DNA of 64,000 bases from Mesorhizobium sp. SCN 65-20 (GCA_001724355.1 MEEF01000001.1:1-64000), one strand, 5' to 3'. Positions 17,594-26,209 are shown, numbered from the stretch's first letter. The notes: generated from the sequence alone by a model not told the origin. A program made the numbers and translations.

Positions 17594-17735
17594 GAATCCG
17601 TCGCCACCCCGGGGAACCGGGTGGCTACCACATCTATTCAGTGATTGTGTCCGCCGCACGAAATCTAGTTATTTCTCAATTACAATTACCGATGCGCTGA
17701 CTCCGTGACAAGAGTCCGAGGGTGCATCGTGATTC
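17594..17735. promoter_or_regulatory. Cluster of four GANTC (CcrM) sites upstream of gcrA
   Basis: GAATC (17594-17598), GACTC (17699-17703), GAGTC (17712-17716) and GATTC (17731-17735) fall within 142 bp between gcrA and argD. GANTC is the methylation target of the cell-cycle methylase CcrM and the context recognised by GcrA. The same gap holds a dyad, GCCACCC (17603-17609) with GGGTGGC (17619-17625). Confidence 0.55.
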
Positions 17736-17824
17736 TGTTTTTGCGGTTTTCCCCAACTTGCCTGACCCGCGGACGACGGCGGAAGCCAGGGAGAGCCTTC
17801 GCTTGGTCCTAGACGACGTTTTCG

Positions 17825-17852
17825 TTGACTTCATGTCCGGAAAACCTGATAT
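17825..17852 (+). promoter_or_regulatory. Candidate promoter of argD
   Basis: TTGACT (17825-17830) and TGATAT (17847-17852) are separated by 16 nt. Transcription would begin near 17859, almost at the base of the hairpin at 17861. Confidence 0.5.
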
Positions 17853-17860
17853 ACCCGCAG

Positions 17861-17890
17861 AGCCGCCGCTTGAGGCGGCTTTTTGATTTT
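17861..17890 (+). terminator. Terminator-like hairpin in the argD leader
   Basis: AGCCGCC (17861-17867) pairs with GGCGGCT (17874-17880) around loop GCTTGA and is followed by TTTTGATTTT. It looks like an intrinsic terminator but stands only 22 nt before the argD start. An outer 8-bp pairing, CCGGAAAA (17837-17844) with TTTTCCGG (17887-17894), could enclose it on any longer transcript. It may end upstream transcription, attenuate argD or protect its 5' end. Confidence 0.6.
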
Positions 17891-17911
17891 CCGGTTCCGG
17901 AGATGCATATA

Positions 17912-19105
17912 ATGAGCGGATCGGCGCTTTTCGAGACGTTTGCTCGCGCACCCCTGGCGTTCGAGCGAGGTGAGGGTTCCTGGCTCATCGGCGAGAACGG
18001 CGACCGATATCTCGATTTCGCCGGCGGCATTGCCGTCAATTCGCTCGGCCATGGCCATCCGCACCTCGTCAAGGCGCTGACCGAGCAGGCCGCCAAGCTG
18101 TGGCACGTCTCGAACCTCTACGAAATCCCCGACCAGAACCGGCTGGCCGAGCGCCTCGCCGAGCACTCCTTTGCCGACCGCGTCTTCTTCACCAACTCCG
18201 GCGCTGAAGCGCTGGAATGCGCGATCAAGACCGCGCGCCGCTATCACTACAAGAACGGCCATCCCGAGCGCTATCGTGTCATCACTTTCGAAGGCGCCTT
18301 CCACGGCCGCACGCTGGCGACGATCGCCGCCGGTGGCCAGGCCAAGTACCTCGAAGGCTTTGGCCCGAAGGTCGACGGCTTCGACCAGGTGCCGTTCGAC
18401 GACATCGACGCTGCCGAGAAGCTGATCGGCCCGGAAACGGCTGCGATCCTGCTCGAGCCGGTGCAGGGCGAGGGCGGCATCCGTCCGTTCCCGACCGCCT
18501 CGCTCAAGCGCCTGCGCCAGCTGTGCGACAAGCATGGCCTGCTGCTCATTTTCGACGAAGTCCAGTGCGGCATCGGCCGTACCGGCAAGCTGTATGGCTA
18601 TGAATGGTCGGGCGTTTCGCCGGATCTCATGGCCATCGCCAAGGGCATCGGCGGCGGCTTCCCGATCGCGGCCTGCCTTGCCACCGAGGAGGCGGCCAGC
18701 GCGATGACCCCGGGCGTCCACGGCACCACCTTCGGCGGCAATCCGCTCGCCATGGCGGTCGGCAACGCCGTGCTTGACGTCGTGCTCGAGGAGGGTTTCC
18801 TTGAGGAAGTCAGCCGCAAGGCGTTGCTCTTGAAGCAGGGTCTCGCCGCGATCGCCGACGAATTCCCGGATGTCATCTCCGAGATCCGCGGCACCGGCCT
18901 GATGCTTGGCGTCAAGTGCTCCATGCCCAATACCAAGGTGAACATGGCGCTGCGCGACCAGAAGCTGCTGGCCGTGCCGGCTGGCGAGAACGTGCTGCGC
19001 CTGTTGCCGCCGCTGACGACGACGGACGCGGACATCCAGGAGGCGCTGAAGCGCATTCGCGCGGGAGCAGCCAGCCTCTCCAAGGCCGCCGCAAACGGCG
19101 GCTGA
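17912..19105 (+). CDS. argD: Acetylornithine aminotransferase
   Basis: A 397-residue class III PLP aminotransferase. It begins [21 protein letters not shown], has the substrate-site segment [20 protein letters not shown] and FEGAFHGRT, the cofactor aspartate in [14 protein letters not shown], and the PLP lysine in [12 protein letters not shown]. It converts N-acetylglutamate semialdehyde to N-acetylornithine in arginine synthesis. The ATG at 17912 has GGAGA 8 nt upstream; the ATG at 17903 overlaps that site. argF follows after 15 nt, forming an argDF operon, which supports the arginine role over a GABA or ornithine aminotransferase. Confidence 0.93.
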   Translation: MSGSALFETFARAPLAFERGEGSWLIGENGDRYLDFAGGIAVNSLGHGHPHLVKALTEQAAKLWHVSNLYEIPDQNRLAERLAEHSFADRVFFTNSGAEALECAIKTARRYHYKNGHPERYRVITFEGAFHGRTLATIAAGGQAKYLEGFGPKVDGFDQVPFDDIDAAEKLIGPETAAILLEPVQGEGGIRPFPTASLKRLRQLCDKHGLLLIFDEVQCGIGRTGKLYGYEWSGVSPDLMAIAKGIGGGFPIAACLATEEAASAMTPGVHGTTFGGNPLAMAVGNAVLDVVLEEGFLEEVSRKALLLKQGLAAIADEFPDVISEIRGTGLMLGVKCSMPNTKVNMALRDQKLLAVPAGENVLRLLPPLTTTDADIQEALKRIRAGAASLSKAAANGG

Positions 19106-19120
19106 ACCCAGGGACGTTAC

Positions 19121-20038
19121 ATGACCAGCGGGATTCGCCACTTTACCGACCTCTCGGCCGTTTCCGGGAGCGACCTACGCGGGATTATGGACGACGCGGT
19201 GGTGCGCAAGGCGCGCCTCAAAGCCGGCGAACGATCCAAACCTCTCGAAGGCAAGGTGCTGGCGATGATCTTCGACAAGCCGTCGACCCGCACGCGCATC
19301 TCCTTCGACGTCGGCATGCGCCAGCTCGGCGGCGAAACCATCATGCTGACCGGCACGGAGATGCAGCTCGGACGTTCGGAGTCGATCGGCGACACCGCCA
19401 AGGTTCTGTCGCGCTACGTCGATGCGATCATGATCCGCACGACCGCGCATGAGCGGCTGATCGAGCTGACCGAGAACGCGACCATCCCGGTCATCAACGG
19501 TCTCACCGACGACACGCATCCGTGCCAGCTGATGGCCGACATCCTCACCTTCGAGGAGCATCGCGGCCCCGTTGCCGGCAAGACCTTTGCCTGGACCGGC
19601 GACGGCAACAACGTGCTGCATTCGCTGCTAGAGGCCTCCGCGCGCTTCAGCTTCAACGTCAACGTGGCCGTGCCGGAAGGCAGCGAGCCGGCGCAGAAAT
19701 ATGTCGACTGGGCCCGCGCCAACGGCGGCACGGTCAATTTCGCCGCGACCGCCGAAGAGGCGGTCACCGGGGCGGATGCGGTGGTCACCGACTGCTGGGT
19801 GTCGATGGGCCAGGAGCATCGCGCGCGCGGCCACAACGTCTTCCTGCCGTATCAGGTCAATCCCGACCTGATGAAGCACGCCAACCCGGACGCGCTGTTC
19901 ATGCACTGCCTGCCTGCCCACCGCGGCGAGGAAGTCACCAACGAGGTCATCGACGGCCCGAACTCGGTGGTCTTCGACGAAGCCGAGAACCGGCTGCATG
20001 CGCAGAAGGCCGTGCTCGCATGGTGCCTCGGCGCTTGA
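19121..20038 (+). CDS. argF: Ornithine carbamoyltransferase
   Basis: A 305-residue enzyme with the carbamoyl-phosphate site [13 protein letters not shown] near residue 52, [10 protein letters not shown], and the ornithine/OTC-specific [13 protein letters not shown] near residue 265 containing the active-site H-C-L-P. It condenses carbamoyl phosphate and ornithine to citrulline. GGGACG precedes the ATG. It is directly downstream of argD in one operon. The H-C-L-P loop separates it from aspartate carbamoyltransferase. No terminator is seen before the chaperone gene 120 nt downstream. Confidence 0.95.
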   Translation: MTSGIRHFTDLSAVSGSDLRGIMDDAVVRKARLKAGERSKPLEGKVLAMIFDKPSTRTRISFDVGMRQLGGETIMLTGTEMQLGRSESIGDTAKVLSRYVDAIMIRTTAHERLIELTENATIPVINGLTDDTHPCQLMADILTFEEHRGPVAGKTFAWTGDGNNVLHSLLEASARFSFNVNVAVPEGSEPAQKYVDWARANGGTVNFAATAEEAVTGADAVVTDCWVSMGQEHRARGHNVFLPYQVNPDLMKHANPDALFMHCLPAHRGEEVTNEVIDGPNSVVFDEAENRLHAQKAVLAWCLGA

Positions 20039-20158
20039 ATGCGTGACGCCGCACTCCTATCTGGGGCGGGATCAAGACAATCTGTTGGCGATAACGCCTT
20101 GTTCTGCGACCATCGGCAGGCCGACGAGTCGCGAAACCTATGTATGGGATAAGTTCCA

Positions 20159-21148
20159 GTGGCTGAGACTGAACTCAAGCTGGGCGAATTCGGGTTCGCC
20201 GGCGACGACCATGTCGTTCCATTCGCGGTGGAGCCGCTCGATGTGCGCGGCCGCACCGTGCAGCTCGGGCCGTTGCTCGACCAGATCCTCGGTCGGCACG
20301 ACTATCCGGAGCCCGTTGCAAGGCTGCTTGCCGAGGCCTGCGTGGTCACCGTGCTGCTCGGCACGTCGCTCAAGTTCGAGGGCAAGTTCATCCTGCAGAC
20401 CCGCACCGACGGGCCGGTGGACATGCTTGTGGCGGACTTCACCACACCGCACTCGCTGCGTGCATACGCCCGCTTCGACGCCGACCGCGTCGCCGAGGCG
20501 ACCAAGGCGGGCATGACTGCGCCCGAGGATCTTCTGGGCACCGGCGTGCTGGCGCTGACCATCGACCAGGGCGCGCATACGCAGCGCTACCAGGGCATCG
20601 TCGAACTCAACGGGATCTCGCTCGAGGAAGCCGCGCGGACCTATTTCCGCCAGTCCGAGCAGATCCCGACCGACCTGCGCCTCTCGGTGGCCAAGCTCGT
20701 CCGTCCGGGTGAGGGTGGCGGCGAGCATTGGCGCGCGGGCGGGCTGCTGGCGCAGTTCCTGCCGGATTCGCCCGAACGCCGACGCGTGGCCGACATCCAT
20801 GGCGGCGACGGCGACTTGCGCGAGATCTCGGTCCAGCCCGACGACAATGCCTGGCAGGAACTGCTGGCGCTGGTCGCGACCATCGAACCGACCGAACTGA
20901 TCGATCCGACCGTGGGTGCGGAAAGGCTGCTCTATCGCCTCTTCCACGAGCACGGTGTGCGTGTGTACGAGGGCGTGCACGTCGCCGACCAGTGCTCATG
21001 CTCGGACGGCAAGATCCGCGGCATCCTGAAGGGCTTCTCGGCTGAGGAGATCAAGGAGAGCACCGAGGACGGCCGCATCCGCGTGAACTGCGAATTCTGT
21101 TCGAAGGCCTACGAATACGAGTCGAGCGAGTTCGTTCCGGCGGAATAA
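20159..21148 (+). CDS. hslO: Redox-regulated chaperone Hsp33
   Basis: A 329-residue protein with the Hsp33 substrate-binding domain and a C-terminal zinc-binding redox switch: CSCSDGKI (C-x-C) near residue 280, and CEFCSKAYEY (C-x-x-C) near residue 312. When oxidised the four cysteines release zinc and the protein becomes a holdase for unfolding proteins. The start is GTG at 20159; the in-frame ATG at 20144 is closed by a stop two codons later. No strong Shine-Dalgarno is visible. The pairing argF-hslO-apaG is a conserved rhizobial arrangement as far as I recall. Confidence 0.93.
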   Translation: MAETELKLGEFGFAGDDHVVPFAVEPLDVRGRTVQLGPLLDQILGRHDYPEPVARLLAEACVVTVLLGTSLKFEGKFILQTRTDGPVDMLVADFTTPHSLRAYARFDADRVAEATKAGMTAPEDLLGTGVLALTIDQGAHTQRYQGIVELNGISLEEAARTYFRQSEQIPTDLRLSVAKLVRPGEGGGEHWRAGGLLAQFLPDSPERRRVADIHGGDGDLREISVQPDDNAWQELLALVATIEPTELIDPTVGAERLLYRLFHEHGVRVYEGVHVADQCSCSDGKIRGILKGFSAEEIKESTEDGRIRVNCEFCSKAYEYESSEFVPAE

Positions 21149-21154
21149 CCTGAT

Positions 21155-21547
21155 TCAGTTGAGCCGTGGCCGGGCATCCGGCAGGTCGAGCGAGAAGGCG
21201 GGGATGGCGATGTCGAACAGCTCGCCAGCCTCGTTACGCATGGTGTAGCGCCCCGTCATGATGCCGGATGGCGTCGAAAGCGGGCAGCCAGACGTGTACT
21301 GGTAGCTGTCGCCGGGGTTGAGCTCAGGCTGGTCGCCGACCACGCCCGGGCCGCGCACTTCCTCGACCCGGCCCGTGGCGTCCGTGATGTGCCAATAGCG
21401 CGACAACAGCTGGACGAACTCGTCCGAGTTGTTCTCGATCGTCACCCGATAGCCCCATACATATCGGTTCTCGTCAGGCTCGGACCGCTCTTCCAGATAG
21501 AAGGGCTCGACCTGAACCGCGATGTTGCGGGTTACCGCGCGATACAT
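21155..21547 (-). CDS. apaG: ApaG protein
   Basis: A 130-residue single-domain protein with an immunoglobulin/fibronectin-like beta-sandwich. Family features are [29 protein letters not shown], the [15 protein letters not shown] strand and the G-x-G-x-x-G-type loop [10 protein letters not shown], then [18 protein letters not shown]. The fold binds divalent cations or pyrophosphate-like ligands in some homologues, but the cellular role is unsettled. The ATG at 21547 has GGAG 9 nt upstream; an in-frame ATG five codons earlier has its purine-rich site too close. It converges with hslO, leaving 6 nt. Confidence 0.92.
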   Translation of the reverse strand: MYRAVTRNIAVQVEPFYLEERSEPDENRYVWGYRVTIENNSDEFVQLLSRYWHITDATGRVEEVRGPGVVGDQPELNPGDSYQYTSGCPLSTPSGIMTGRYTMRNEAGELFDIAIPAFSLDLPDARPRLN

Positions 21548-21579
21548 ATGCAGGCGCTCCATGGTCCTTGCGTCAGGGT

Positions 21580-21599
21580 CCGCCCCTTGCAAGGGGCGG
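21580..21599. promoter_or_regulatory. Perfect 20-bp palindrome between apaG and a secreted-protein gene
   Basis: CCGCCCCTTG (21580-21589) is followed immediately by its reverse complement CAAGGGGCGG (21590-21599). It lies 33 nt upstream of apaG and 137 nt upstream of the divergent gene at 21737. Position between divergent genes fits an operator better than a terminator. Confidence 0.5.
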
Positions 21600-21736
21600 T
21601 CAACTACCGAACGCCTTGTTCACGCCGATTGTGATGAAGGCGTGGCGGGTTTCGCATACCCGACACATATGTGTCACCCCTGCGTCATGCGACAGGGCGA
21701 GTTTCCGCGTCGTCCAACGACAAGGAATCACTTGAA

Positions 21737-22669
21737 ATGAAACGTTTCTTCGCCGCCCTGCTCGCCTCAGCCTGCCTTGCCGTCCCGGCAGCACATGCCG
21801 GCGACCTGGCGGACAACGTCGCGCAACTGACCAGGGGGGCCGAGTGGAAGCTCGTCAAATCCCCGAGGCTCGACTTCGACACGTACCATCCGCAGGGCTT
21901 TGCGCGCGCCGGCGACTTCATCTTCATGTCGTCGGTGGAGATCGTCGAGCGCACCAAGAAGTACGAGACGCCTAAGGACGGCATGGACCGCGACGAAGGC
22001 AAGGGCGCCGGGCACCTGTTCAAGCTCGACGCCGACGGCAAGCTCGTCGGCCAGGTGAAGCTCGGCGATGGCGCGATCTACCATCCCGGCGGCATAGATT
22101 TCGACGGCCGCTGGCTGTGGGTGCCGGTGGCGGAATACCGGCCGAACAGCAAGTCGATCATGTACCGCGTCGATCCCGAAACGCTCGAGGCGACGGAAGT
22201 CTTCCGCTTTCCCGACCACATTGGCGGGGTCGTGTTCGATCCCGAAAGCAGCACGCTGCATGCCGTGAGCTGGGGCTCGCGCCGGTTCTACACCTGGAAG
22301 GTGACCGAGGACCTGACCGTTCCGGATGCAGCCCTCGATCCGGAGAAGACCCGCACGCTCAATCCCTCGCACTACATCGATTATCAGGACTGCGGGCTGC
22401 TGAAGGCCGGACAGGCCGTCTGCACCGGCATCACCGAGTACCGGCCCGGCTCCGACGGGCAGTTGTTCCGCCTCGGCGGCATCGACGTCATCGATCTCAA
22501 GGCGGGGCGGCCCCTGTTCCAGGTGCCCGTGCAGATCTGGAGCGAGAAGGGCAAGTCAATCACCGGAAACCCGGTTCTGGTCGAGAAGACCGAGACGGGC
22601 ATTCGCCTTACGGCCGCGCCCGAGGACAACGAGAGCAAGCTCTACGTCTACGAGACCGAGCTGAAGTAG
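21737..22669 (+). CDS. Secreted protein of unknown function, probable beta-propeller-like
   Basis: A 310-residue protein with a clear signal peptide (KRFFAALLASACLAVPAAHA then GDLADN). The mature part has repeated strands of the type GAGHLFKLDADGKLVGQVKLGDGAIYHPGGIDFDGRWLWVPVAEYRP and GGVVFDPESSTLHAVSWGSRRFYTWKV, which recall propeller blades of sugar- or lactone-binding proteins. I do not recognise a catalytic motif and assign no function; it may belong to the DUF6454 group. AAGGA is 10 nt before the ATG; an in-frame start at 21671 would precede the signal peptide. A hairpin follows the stop. Confidence 0.75.
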   Translation: MKRFFAALLASACLAVPAAHAGDLADNVAQLTRGAEWKLVKSPRLDFDTYHPQGFARAGDFIFMSSVEIVERTKKYETPKDGMDRDEGKGAGHLFKLDADGKLVGQVKLGDGAIYHPGGIDFDGRWLWVPVAEYRPNSKSIMYRVDPETLEATEVFRFPDHIGGVVFDPESSTLHAVSWGSRRFYTWKVTEDLTVPDAALDPEKTRTLNPSHYIDYQDCGLLKAGQAVCTGITEYRPGSDGQLFRLGGIDVIDLKAGRPLFQVPVQIWSEKGKSITGNPVLVEKTETGIRLTAAPEDNESKLYVYETELK

Positions 22670-22675
22670 GCAGCA

Positions 22676-22706
22676 AAAAGGGCGCGCCGGAAATTACCGG
22701 CGCGCC
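22676..22706 (-). terminator. Intrinsic terminator of metZ
   Basis: GGCGCGCCGG (22681-22690) and CCGGCGCGCC (22697-22706) form a perfect 10-bp stem. On the minus strand it is followed by C-TTTTT, so it ends the metZ transcript. It also lies after the plus-strand gene, where it lacks a T-tract. Confidence 0.75.
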
Positions 22707-22729
22707 ATTGTCTTCAAGACGCTGACGTC

Positions 22730-23923
22730 TCAGCGCGCTGCCTTCAACGCGTCCTTGATGTCGTTGAGCAGGTCGTCGGCGTCTTCCAGGCCGACCGACA
22801 GGCGCAGCGTGCCGTCGTCGATGCCGAGTTCGGCGCGTGCCTCGTCGGTGAGGTTCTTGTGCGTCGTGGTCGCCGGATGGGTGATCAGGCTCTTGGCGTC
22901 GCCGAGGTTGTTGGAGATGAGGATCACCTCGAGCGCGTTCTCGAAGGCGAAGGCAGCCTTCTTGCCGCCCTTGATGTCGAAGCAGATCAGCGTCGAGCCG
23001 CCCTTCATCTGCTTGCTGATGATGTCGGCCTGCGGATGGTCGGCACGGCCGGGGTAGATGAGCCGCGACACTTCCGGACGCGAGGCGAGGAAGTCGGCGA
23101 TCTTGCCTGCGCTCTCGGTCTGTTGGCGTACGCGCAGCGGCAGCGTCTCCAGGCCCTTGAGCAGCGTCCAGGCGTTGAACGGCGACAGGCTCGGCCCGGT
23201 GTGGCGGAAGTAGTCGTGCAGGTTCTCGTCGATCCACTTCTTGTCGGAGAGGATGACGCCGCCCAGGCAGCGGCCCTGGCCGTCAATGTGCTTGGTGGCC
23301 GAGTAGACGACGATGTGGGCACCGAGCTCGAGCGGCTTCTGCTGCATCGGCGTGGCGAAGACGTTGTCGACCACCACGCGCGCGCCGATCGAGTTGGCGA
23401 GTGCCGCAACCGCCGCGATGTCGATCACTTCGAGCGTCGGGTTGGTCGGGCTTTCCAGGAAGAACAGCTTGGTGTTGGGGCGGACGGCCCTTTCCCAGTT
23501 GGTGATGTCGGTGCCGTCGACCAGCGTCGCCTCGATGCCGTAGCGCGGCGCCAGCGTCTCGACGACCCAGCGGCAGGAGCCGAACAGGGCGCGGGCGGCG
23601 ATGATGTGATCGCCGGCCTTCAGGCTGCAGAGGATGGCGGCAGAGACCGCTGCCATGCCCGATGCTGTGGCGCGGGCATCTTCGGCGCCCTCCAGTTCGC
23701 ACATGCGCTTCTCGAACATGTCGACGGTCGGGTTGGCGTAGCGCGAATAGATGAAGCCCTGCGTCTCGCCCTTGAAGCGCGCCTCCGCACTCTCGGCGGT
23801 GTCGTAGACATAGCCCTGTGTCAGGTAGATGGCTTCGGAGGTTTCGCCGAACTCGGAGCGGAGGGTGCCGCCGTGAACGAGGGCGGTCTGCGGGTTCCAG
23901 TTGCGTTTCTTATCGGTGGTCAT
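22730..23923 (-). CDS. metZ: O-succinylhomoserine sulfhydrylase
   Basis: A 397-residue Cys/Met-metabolism PLP enzyme. It has the family signature VYSATKHIDGQGRCLGGVILS with the PLP lysine, SRYANPTVDMFEKRMCELEGAE, and FFLESPTNPTLEVIDI. It would add sulfide to O-succinylhomoserine to give homocysteine. The SAM-II riboswitch directly upstream and the GQGRCLGG sequence favour MetZ over cystathionine gamma-synthase or methionine gamma-lyase. The ATG at 23923 has GGAAG 6 nt upstream. The gene is transcribed alone, ending in a strong terminator. Confidence 0.9.
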   Translation of the reverse strand: MTTDKKRNWNPQTALVHGGTLRSEFGETSEAIYLTQGYVYDTAESAEARFKGETQGFIYSRYANPTVDMFEKRMCELEGAEDARATASGMAAVSAAILCSLKAGDHIIAARALFGSCRWVVETLAPRYGIEATLVDGTDITNWERAVRPNTKLFFLESPTNPTLEVIDIAAVAALANSIGARVVVDNVFATPMQQKPLELGAHIVVYSATKHIDGQGRCLGGVILSDKKWIDENLHDYFRHTGPSLSPFNAWTLLKGLETLPLRVRQQTESAGKIADFLASRPEVSRLIYPGRADHPQADIISKQMKGGSTLICFDIKGGKKAAFAFENALEVILISNNLGDAKSLITHPATTTHKNLTDEARAELGIDDGTLRLSVGLEDADDLLNDIKDALKAAR

Positions 23924-23939
23924 AGCGACTTCCAGATAC

Positions 23940-23969
23940 AAAAAAACCGGTCGCGAAAAGTCGCAAACC
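23940..23969 (-). terminator. Intrinsic terminator between the SAM-II riboswitch and metZ
   Basis: On the minus strand the stem runs ACCGG-TTTGCGA, loop CTTT, then TCGCGA-CCGGT: 11 pairs with one bulge and one G-U, followed by seven T residues. It sits between the aptamer and the metZ ribosome-binding site, so it can serve as the expression platform. Confidence 0.75.
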
Positions 23970-23980
23970 GGTCCAAACGC

Positions 23981-24034
23981 GGCCCTTTAGCGACTTGTTT
24001 AACGTGGCTGCAAGCCGACCGGCAAATCACCACG
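23981..24034 (-). ncRNA. SAM-II riboswitch upstream of metZ
   Basis: Read on the minus strand, the element has P1 arm CGTGG (24034-24030) followed by the conserved TGATTT (24029-24024). A variable segment, TTGCAGCCACG with the complementary P1 arm CCACG, and then TTAAACAAGTCGCTAAAGGG follow. This order and these conserved blocks match the known SAM-II aptamer (UGAUUU, UUGCA, closing arm, then the GCUAAA-AGGG pseudoknot strand). The gene it precedes, metZ, is a typical SAM-II target. High SAM should shut off expression. Confidence 0.88.
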
Positions 24035-24044
24035 GGATAAAGGT

Positions 24045-24073
24045 CCTTTAGACCTGTCGCCGGCTTGCGTCAA
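24045..24073 (-). promoter_or_regulatory. Promoter of the riboswitch-metZ transcript
   Basis: On the minus strand TTGACG (24073-24068) and TAAAGG (24050-24045) are separated by 17 nt. The predicted start site is a few bases before the aptamer, as expected. Confidence 0.55.
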
Positions 24074-24192
24074 TCGCGGGCTCGACTAAACGTTTTGGGC
24101 CACGCGCATGATCCGCAATCCGGGTCGAGGTGTATCGAGTGTTGCAGCGCCCATGCCGCGCGGTCGGGGCGGCGCTGCGAAGGAGTTGGCCA

Positions 24193-25281
24193 ATGCGGCA
24201 GTCGGGCATTCTTCCGGATCAGGATATCGCGGCGCTGTTCGCGTCGGGCGCGCTCTCGGCGCCGCCGCTGGACGCCGACCAGATCCAGCCCGCAAGCCTC
24301 GACCTGCGGCTCAGCGCCAAGGCCTATCGCGTCCGCGCAAGTTTCCTGCCCGGACCGAACCACCTGGTCTCGGCCAAGCTGGACCGCCTCAAGCTGCATG
24401 AGATCGACCTCGCCAATGGCGCGGTTCTGGAGACGGGTTGCGTCTACATCGTACCGCTTCAGGAAGCGCTGTCGCTACCGGCTGACGTTTCCGCTTCCGC
24501 CAATCCCAAGAGTTCCACGGGCCGCCTCGACATCTTCACCCGCGTCATGACCGATCTCGGGCAGGAGTTCGACAAGATCCCGGCCGGCTACAAGGGCCCC
24601 CTCTATCTCGAAGTCAGCCCGCGCACCTTCCCGATCGTCGTTCGCGCCGGCTCGCGCCTGTCGCAGATACGTTTCAGGAAGGGCAACGCGCTGCTGAGCG
24701 AAGCCGAACTGAACGCGCTGCACGCCTCGGACCGGCTGGTGGCCATCGATCCGCCAAACATCTCCGGCGGCGGCATCGCGCTGTCGATAGACCTGGCCGG
24801 GCCTCCCGGAAGTATCGTCGGCTATCGCGGTAAACACCACACCGGCCTCGTCGACGTTGACCGGCGCGCCGCCCACGAGATCGTCGATTTCTGGGAGCCG
24901 ATCTACAACCATGGAGCCGGCGAACTCGTGCTCGATCCGGATGAGTTCTACATCCTGGTTTCGCGCGAGGCCGTGCACGTTCCGCCGCTCTACGCCGCCG
25001 AGATGACACCGTTCGATCCGCTGGTGGGCGAGTTCCGCGTGCACTACGCCGGCTTCTTCGATCCCGGCTTCGGCCATTCGGCGGCTGGCGGAACGGGCAG
25101 TCGCGCGGTGCTGGAAGTGCGCAGCCACGAGGTGCCCTTCATCCTCGAACATGGTCAGATCGTCGGGCGGCTGGTCTACGAGCACATGCTGTCGCGCCCG
25201 CGCGCACTCTATGGCAGCGACCTCGGCTCCAACTATCAGGCGCAGGGGCTCAAGCTCTCCAAGCACTTCCGCATGACCTAA
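24193..25281 (+). CDS. dcd: 2'-deoxycytidine 5'-triphosphate deaminase, duplicated-domain form
   Basis: A 362-residue protein, about twice the length of E. coli Dcd. It begins SGILPDQDIAALFASGALS, has QIQPASLDLRLSAKAYRVRASFLPG (Dcd/dUTPase fold), SASANPKSSTGRLDIFTRVMTD with the S-S-T-G-R-L phosphate-binding motif, and a second fold half with YNHGAGELVLDPDEFYILVSREAVHVPP. It deaminates dCTP to dUTP for thymidylate synthesis. AGGAG is 7 nt before the ATG at 24193. The long form is familiar in rhizobia. The gene diverges from the metZ riboswitch. Confidence 0.88.
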   Translation: MRQSGILPDQDIAALFASGALSAPPLDADQIQPASLDLRLSAKAYRVRASFLPGPNHLVSAKLDRLKLHEIDLANGAVLETGCVYIVPLQEALSLPADVSASANPKSSTGRLDIFTRVMTDLGQEFDKIPAGYKGPLYLEVSPRTFPIVVRAGSRLSQIRFRKGNALLSEAELNALHASDRLVAIDPPNISGGGIALSIDLAGPPGSIVGYRGKHHTGLVDVDRRAAHEIVDFWEPIYNHGAGELVLDPDEFYILVSREAVHVPPLYAAEMTPFDPLVGEFRVHYAGFFDPGFGHSAAGGTGSRAVLEVRSHEVPFILEHGQIVGRLVYEHMLSRPRALYGSDLGSNYQAQGLKLSKHFRMT

Positions 25282-25386
25282 GGTAAACGAAGGGTAACCC
25301 TTAGTCTGCTTGTCCCTTTGCCGGCACTGTGGTTGGCTGGCCACCAGGGACGCTCGGAAAGAGCGCCCGGTAAACGGGAGAAAATC

Positions 25387-26169
25387 ATGCAGATTGCCAG
25401 GAAATTCGCATTCTCCGCCGCTGTCGCGGCGCTGATGGCGGTGGCGGGAGCCGCATCGGCACAGGAGGGCGGAAAGCTCAAGCTCGGCACTGAAGGCGCG
25501 TATCCGCCCTTCAACAGCGTGACCGCCGACGGCAAGCTGGTCGGCTTCGACGTCGAAATCGGCAATGCGCTGTGCGCACAGATGAAGGTCGAGTGCGAGT
25601 GGGTCACCCAGGATTGGGATGGCATCATTCCGGCCCTTCAGGGCGGCAAGTTCGACGCTCTCATCGCCTCGATGACCATCACCGAGGAGCGCGCGCAGCA
25701 GGTCGACTTCACCAACAAGTACTACACGACGCCGCTGGCGCTGATCGCGCCGAAGGATTCCGCCTTGACCTCGCCGGAGCCGGATGCGCTCAAGGGCAAG
25801 ACCGTCGGCGCCCAGGCGTCGACCACGCAGAGCATCTACGCCGAGGACCACTACGCCAAGGCTGGCGCTGACGTGAAACTCTATCCGACGCAGGATGAGG
25901 CCATGGCCGACCTGACCAACGGGCGTCTCGACGCCGTCGTGTCGGACAAGTTCGTGCTGGTCGACTGGATGAAGACCACCGGCCAGGACTGCTGCAAGCT
26001 GATCGGCGACCTCAAGGGCACGGAGTCTCTCACCGGCATCGCGGTGCGCAAGGGCGATCCGCTGCGCGAGAAGCTGAACGCGGCGATCGACGCCATCGTC
26101 AAGGACGGCACCTACGCCAAGATCAACGCCAAATATTTCGATTTCGACATCTACGGCGCGCAAGACTGA
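25387..26169 (+). CDS. Polar-amino-acid periplasmic binding protein (HisJ/ArgT type), orphan
   Basis: A 260-residue family 3 solute-binding protein. A signal peptide (IARKFAFSAAVAALMAVAGAASA) precedes KLKLGTEGAYPPFNSVTADGKLVGFDVEIGNALC and the ligand segment QDWDGIIPALQGGKFDALIASMTITEERAQQVDFT, typical of lysine/arginine/ornithine/histidine binders. GGGAG lies 6 nt before the ATG. No permease or ATPase genes are adjacent, and a strong terminator follows, so it is a monocistronic binding protein serving a transporter elsewhere. Position downstream of dcd does not inform its ligand. Confidence 0.9.
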   Translation: MQIARKFAFSAAVAALMAVAGAASAQEGGKLKLGTEGAYPPFNSVTADGKLVGFDVEIGNALCAQMKVECEWVTQDWDGIIPALQGGKFDALIASMTITEERAQQVDFTNKYYTTPLALIAPKDSALTSPEPDALKGKTVGAQASTTQSIYAEDHYAKAGADVKLYPTQDEAMADLTNGRLDAVVSDKFVLVDWMKTTGQDCCKLIGDLKGTESLTGIAVRKGDPLREKLNAAIDAIVKDGTYAKINAKYFDFDIYGAQD

Positions 26170-26180
26170 CGAGCCGAAAA

Positions 26181-26209
26181 GGAAAGGCCGGGCACTGCCC
26201 GGCCTTTCC
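26181..26209 (+). terminator. Terminator hairpin after the amino-acid-binding protein
   Basis: GGAAAGGCCGGGC (26181-26193) and GCCCGGCCTTTCC (26197-26209) form a perfect 13-bp stem with a 3-nt loop, 12 nt after the stop. The T-tract is short and inside the stem. Confidence 0.7.

Noticed and set aside
20039-20158. Heat-shock (RpoH) promoter before hslO
   Set aside because: A CTTG and a CCTAT are present, but their spacing is about 35 nt, far from the 13-17 nt expected.
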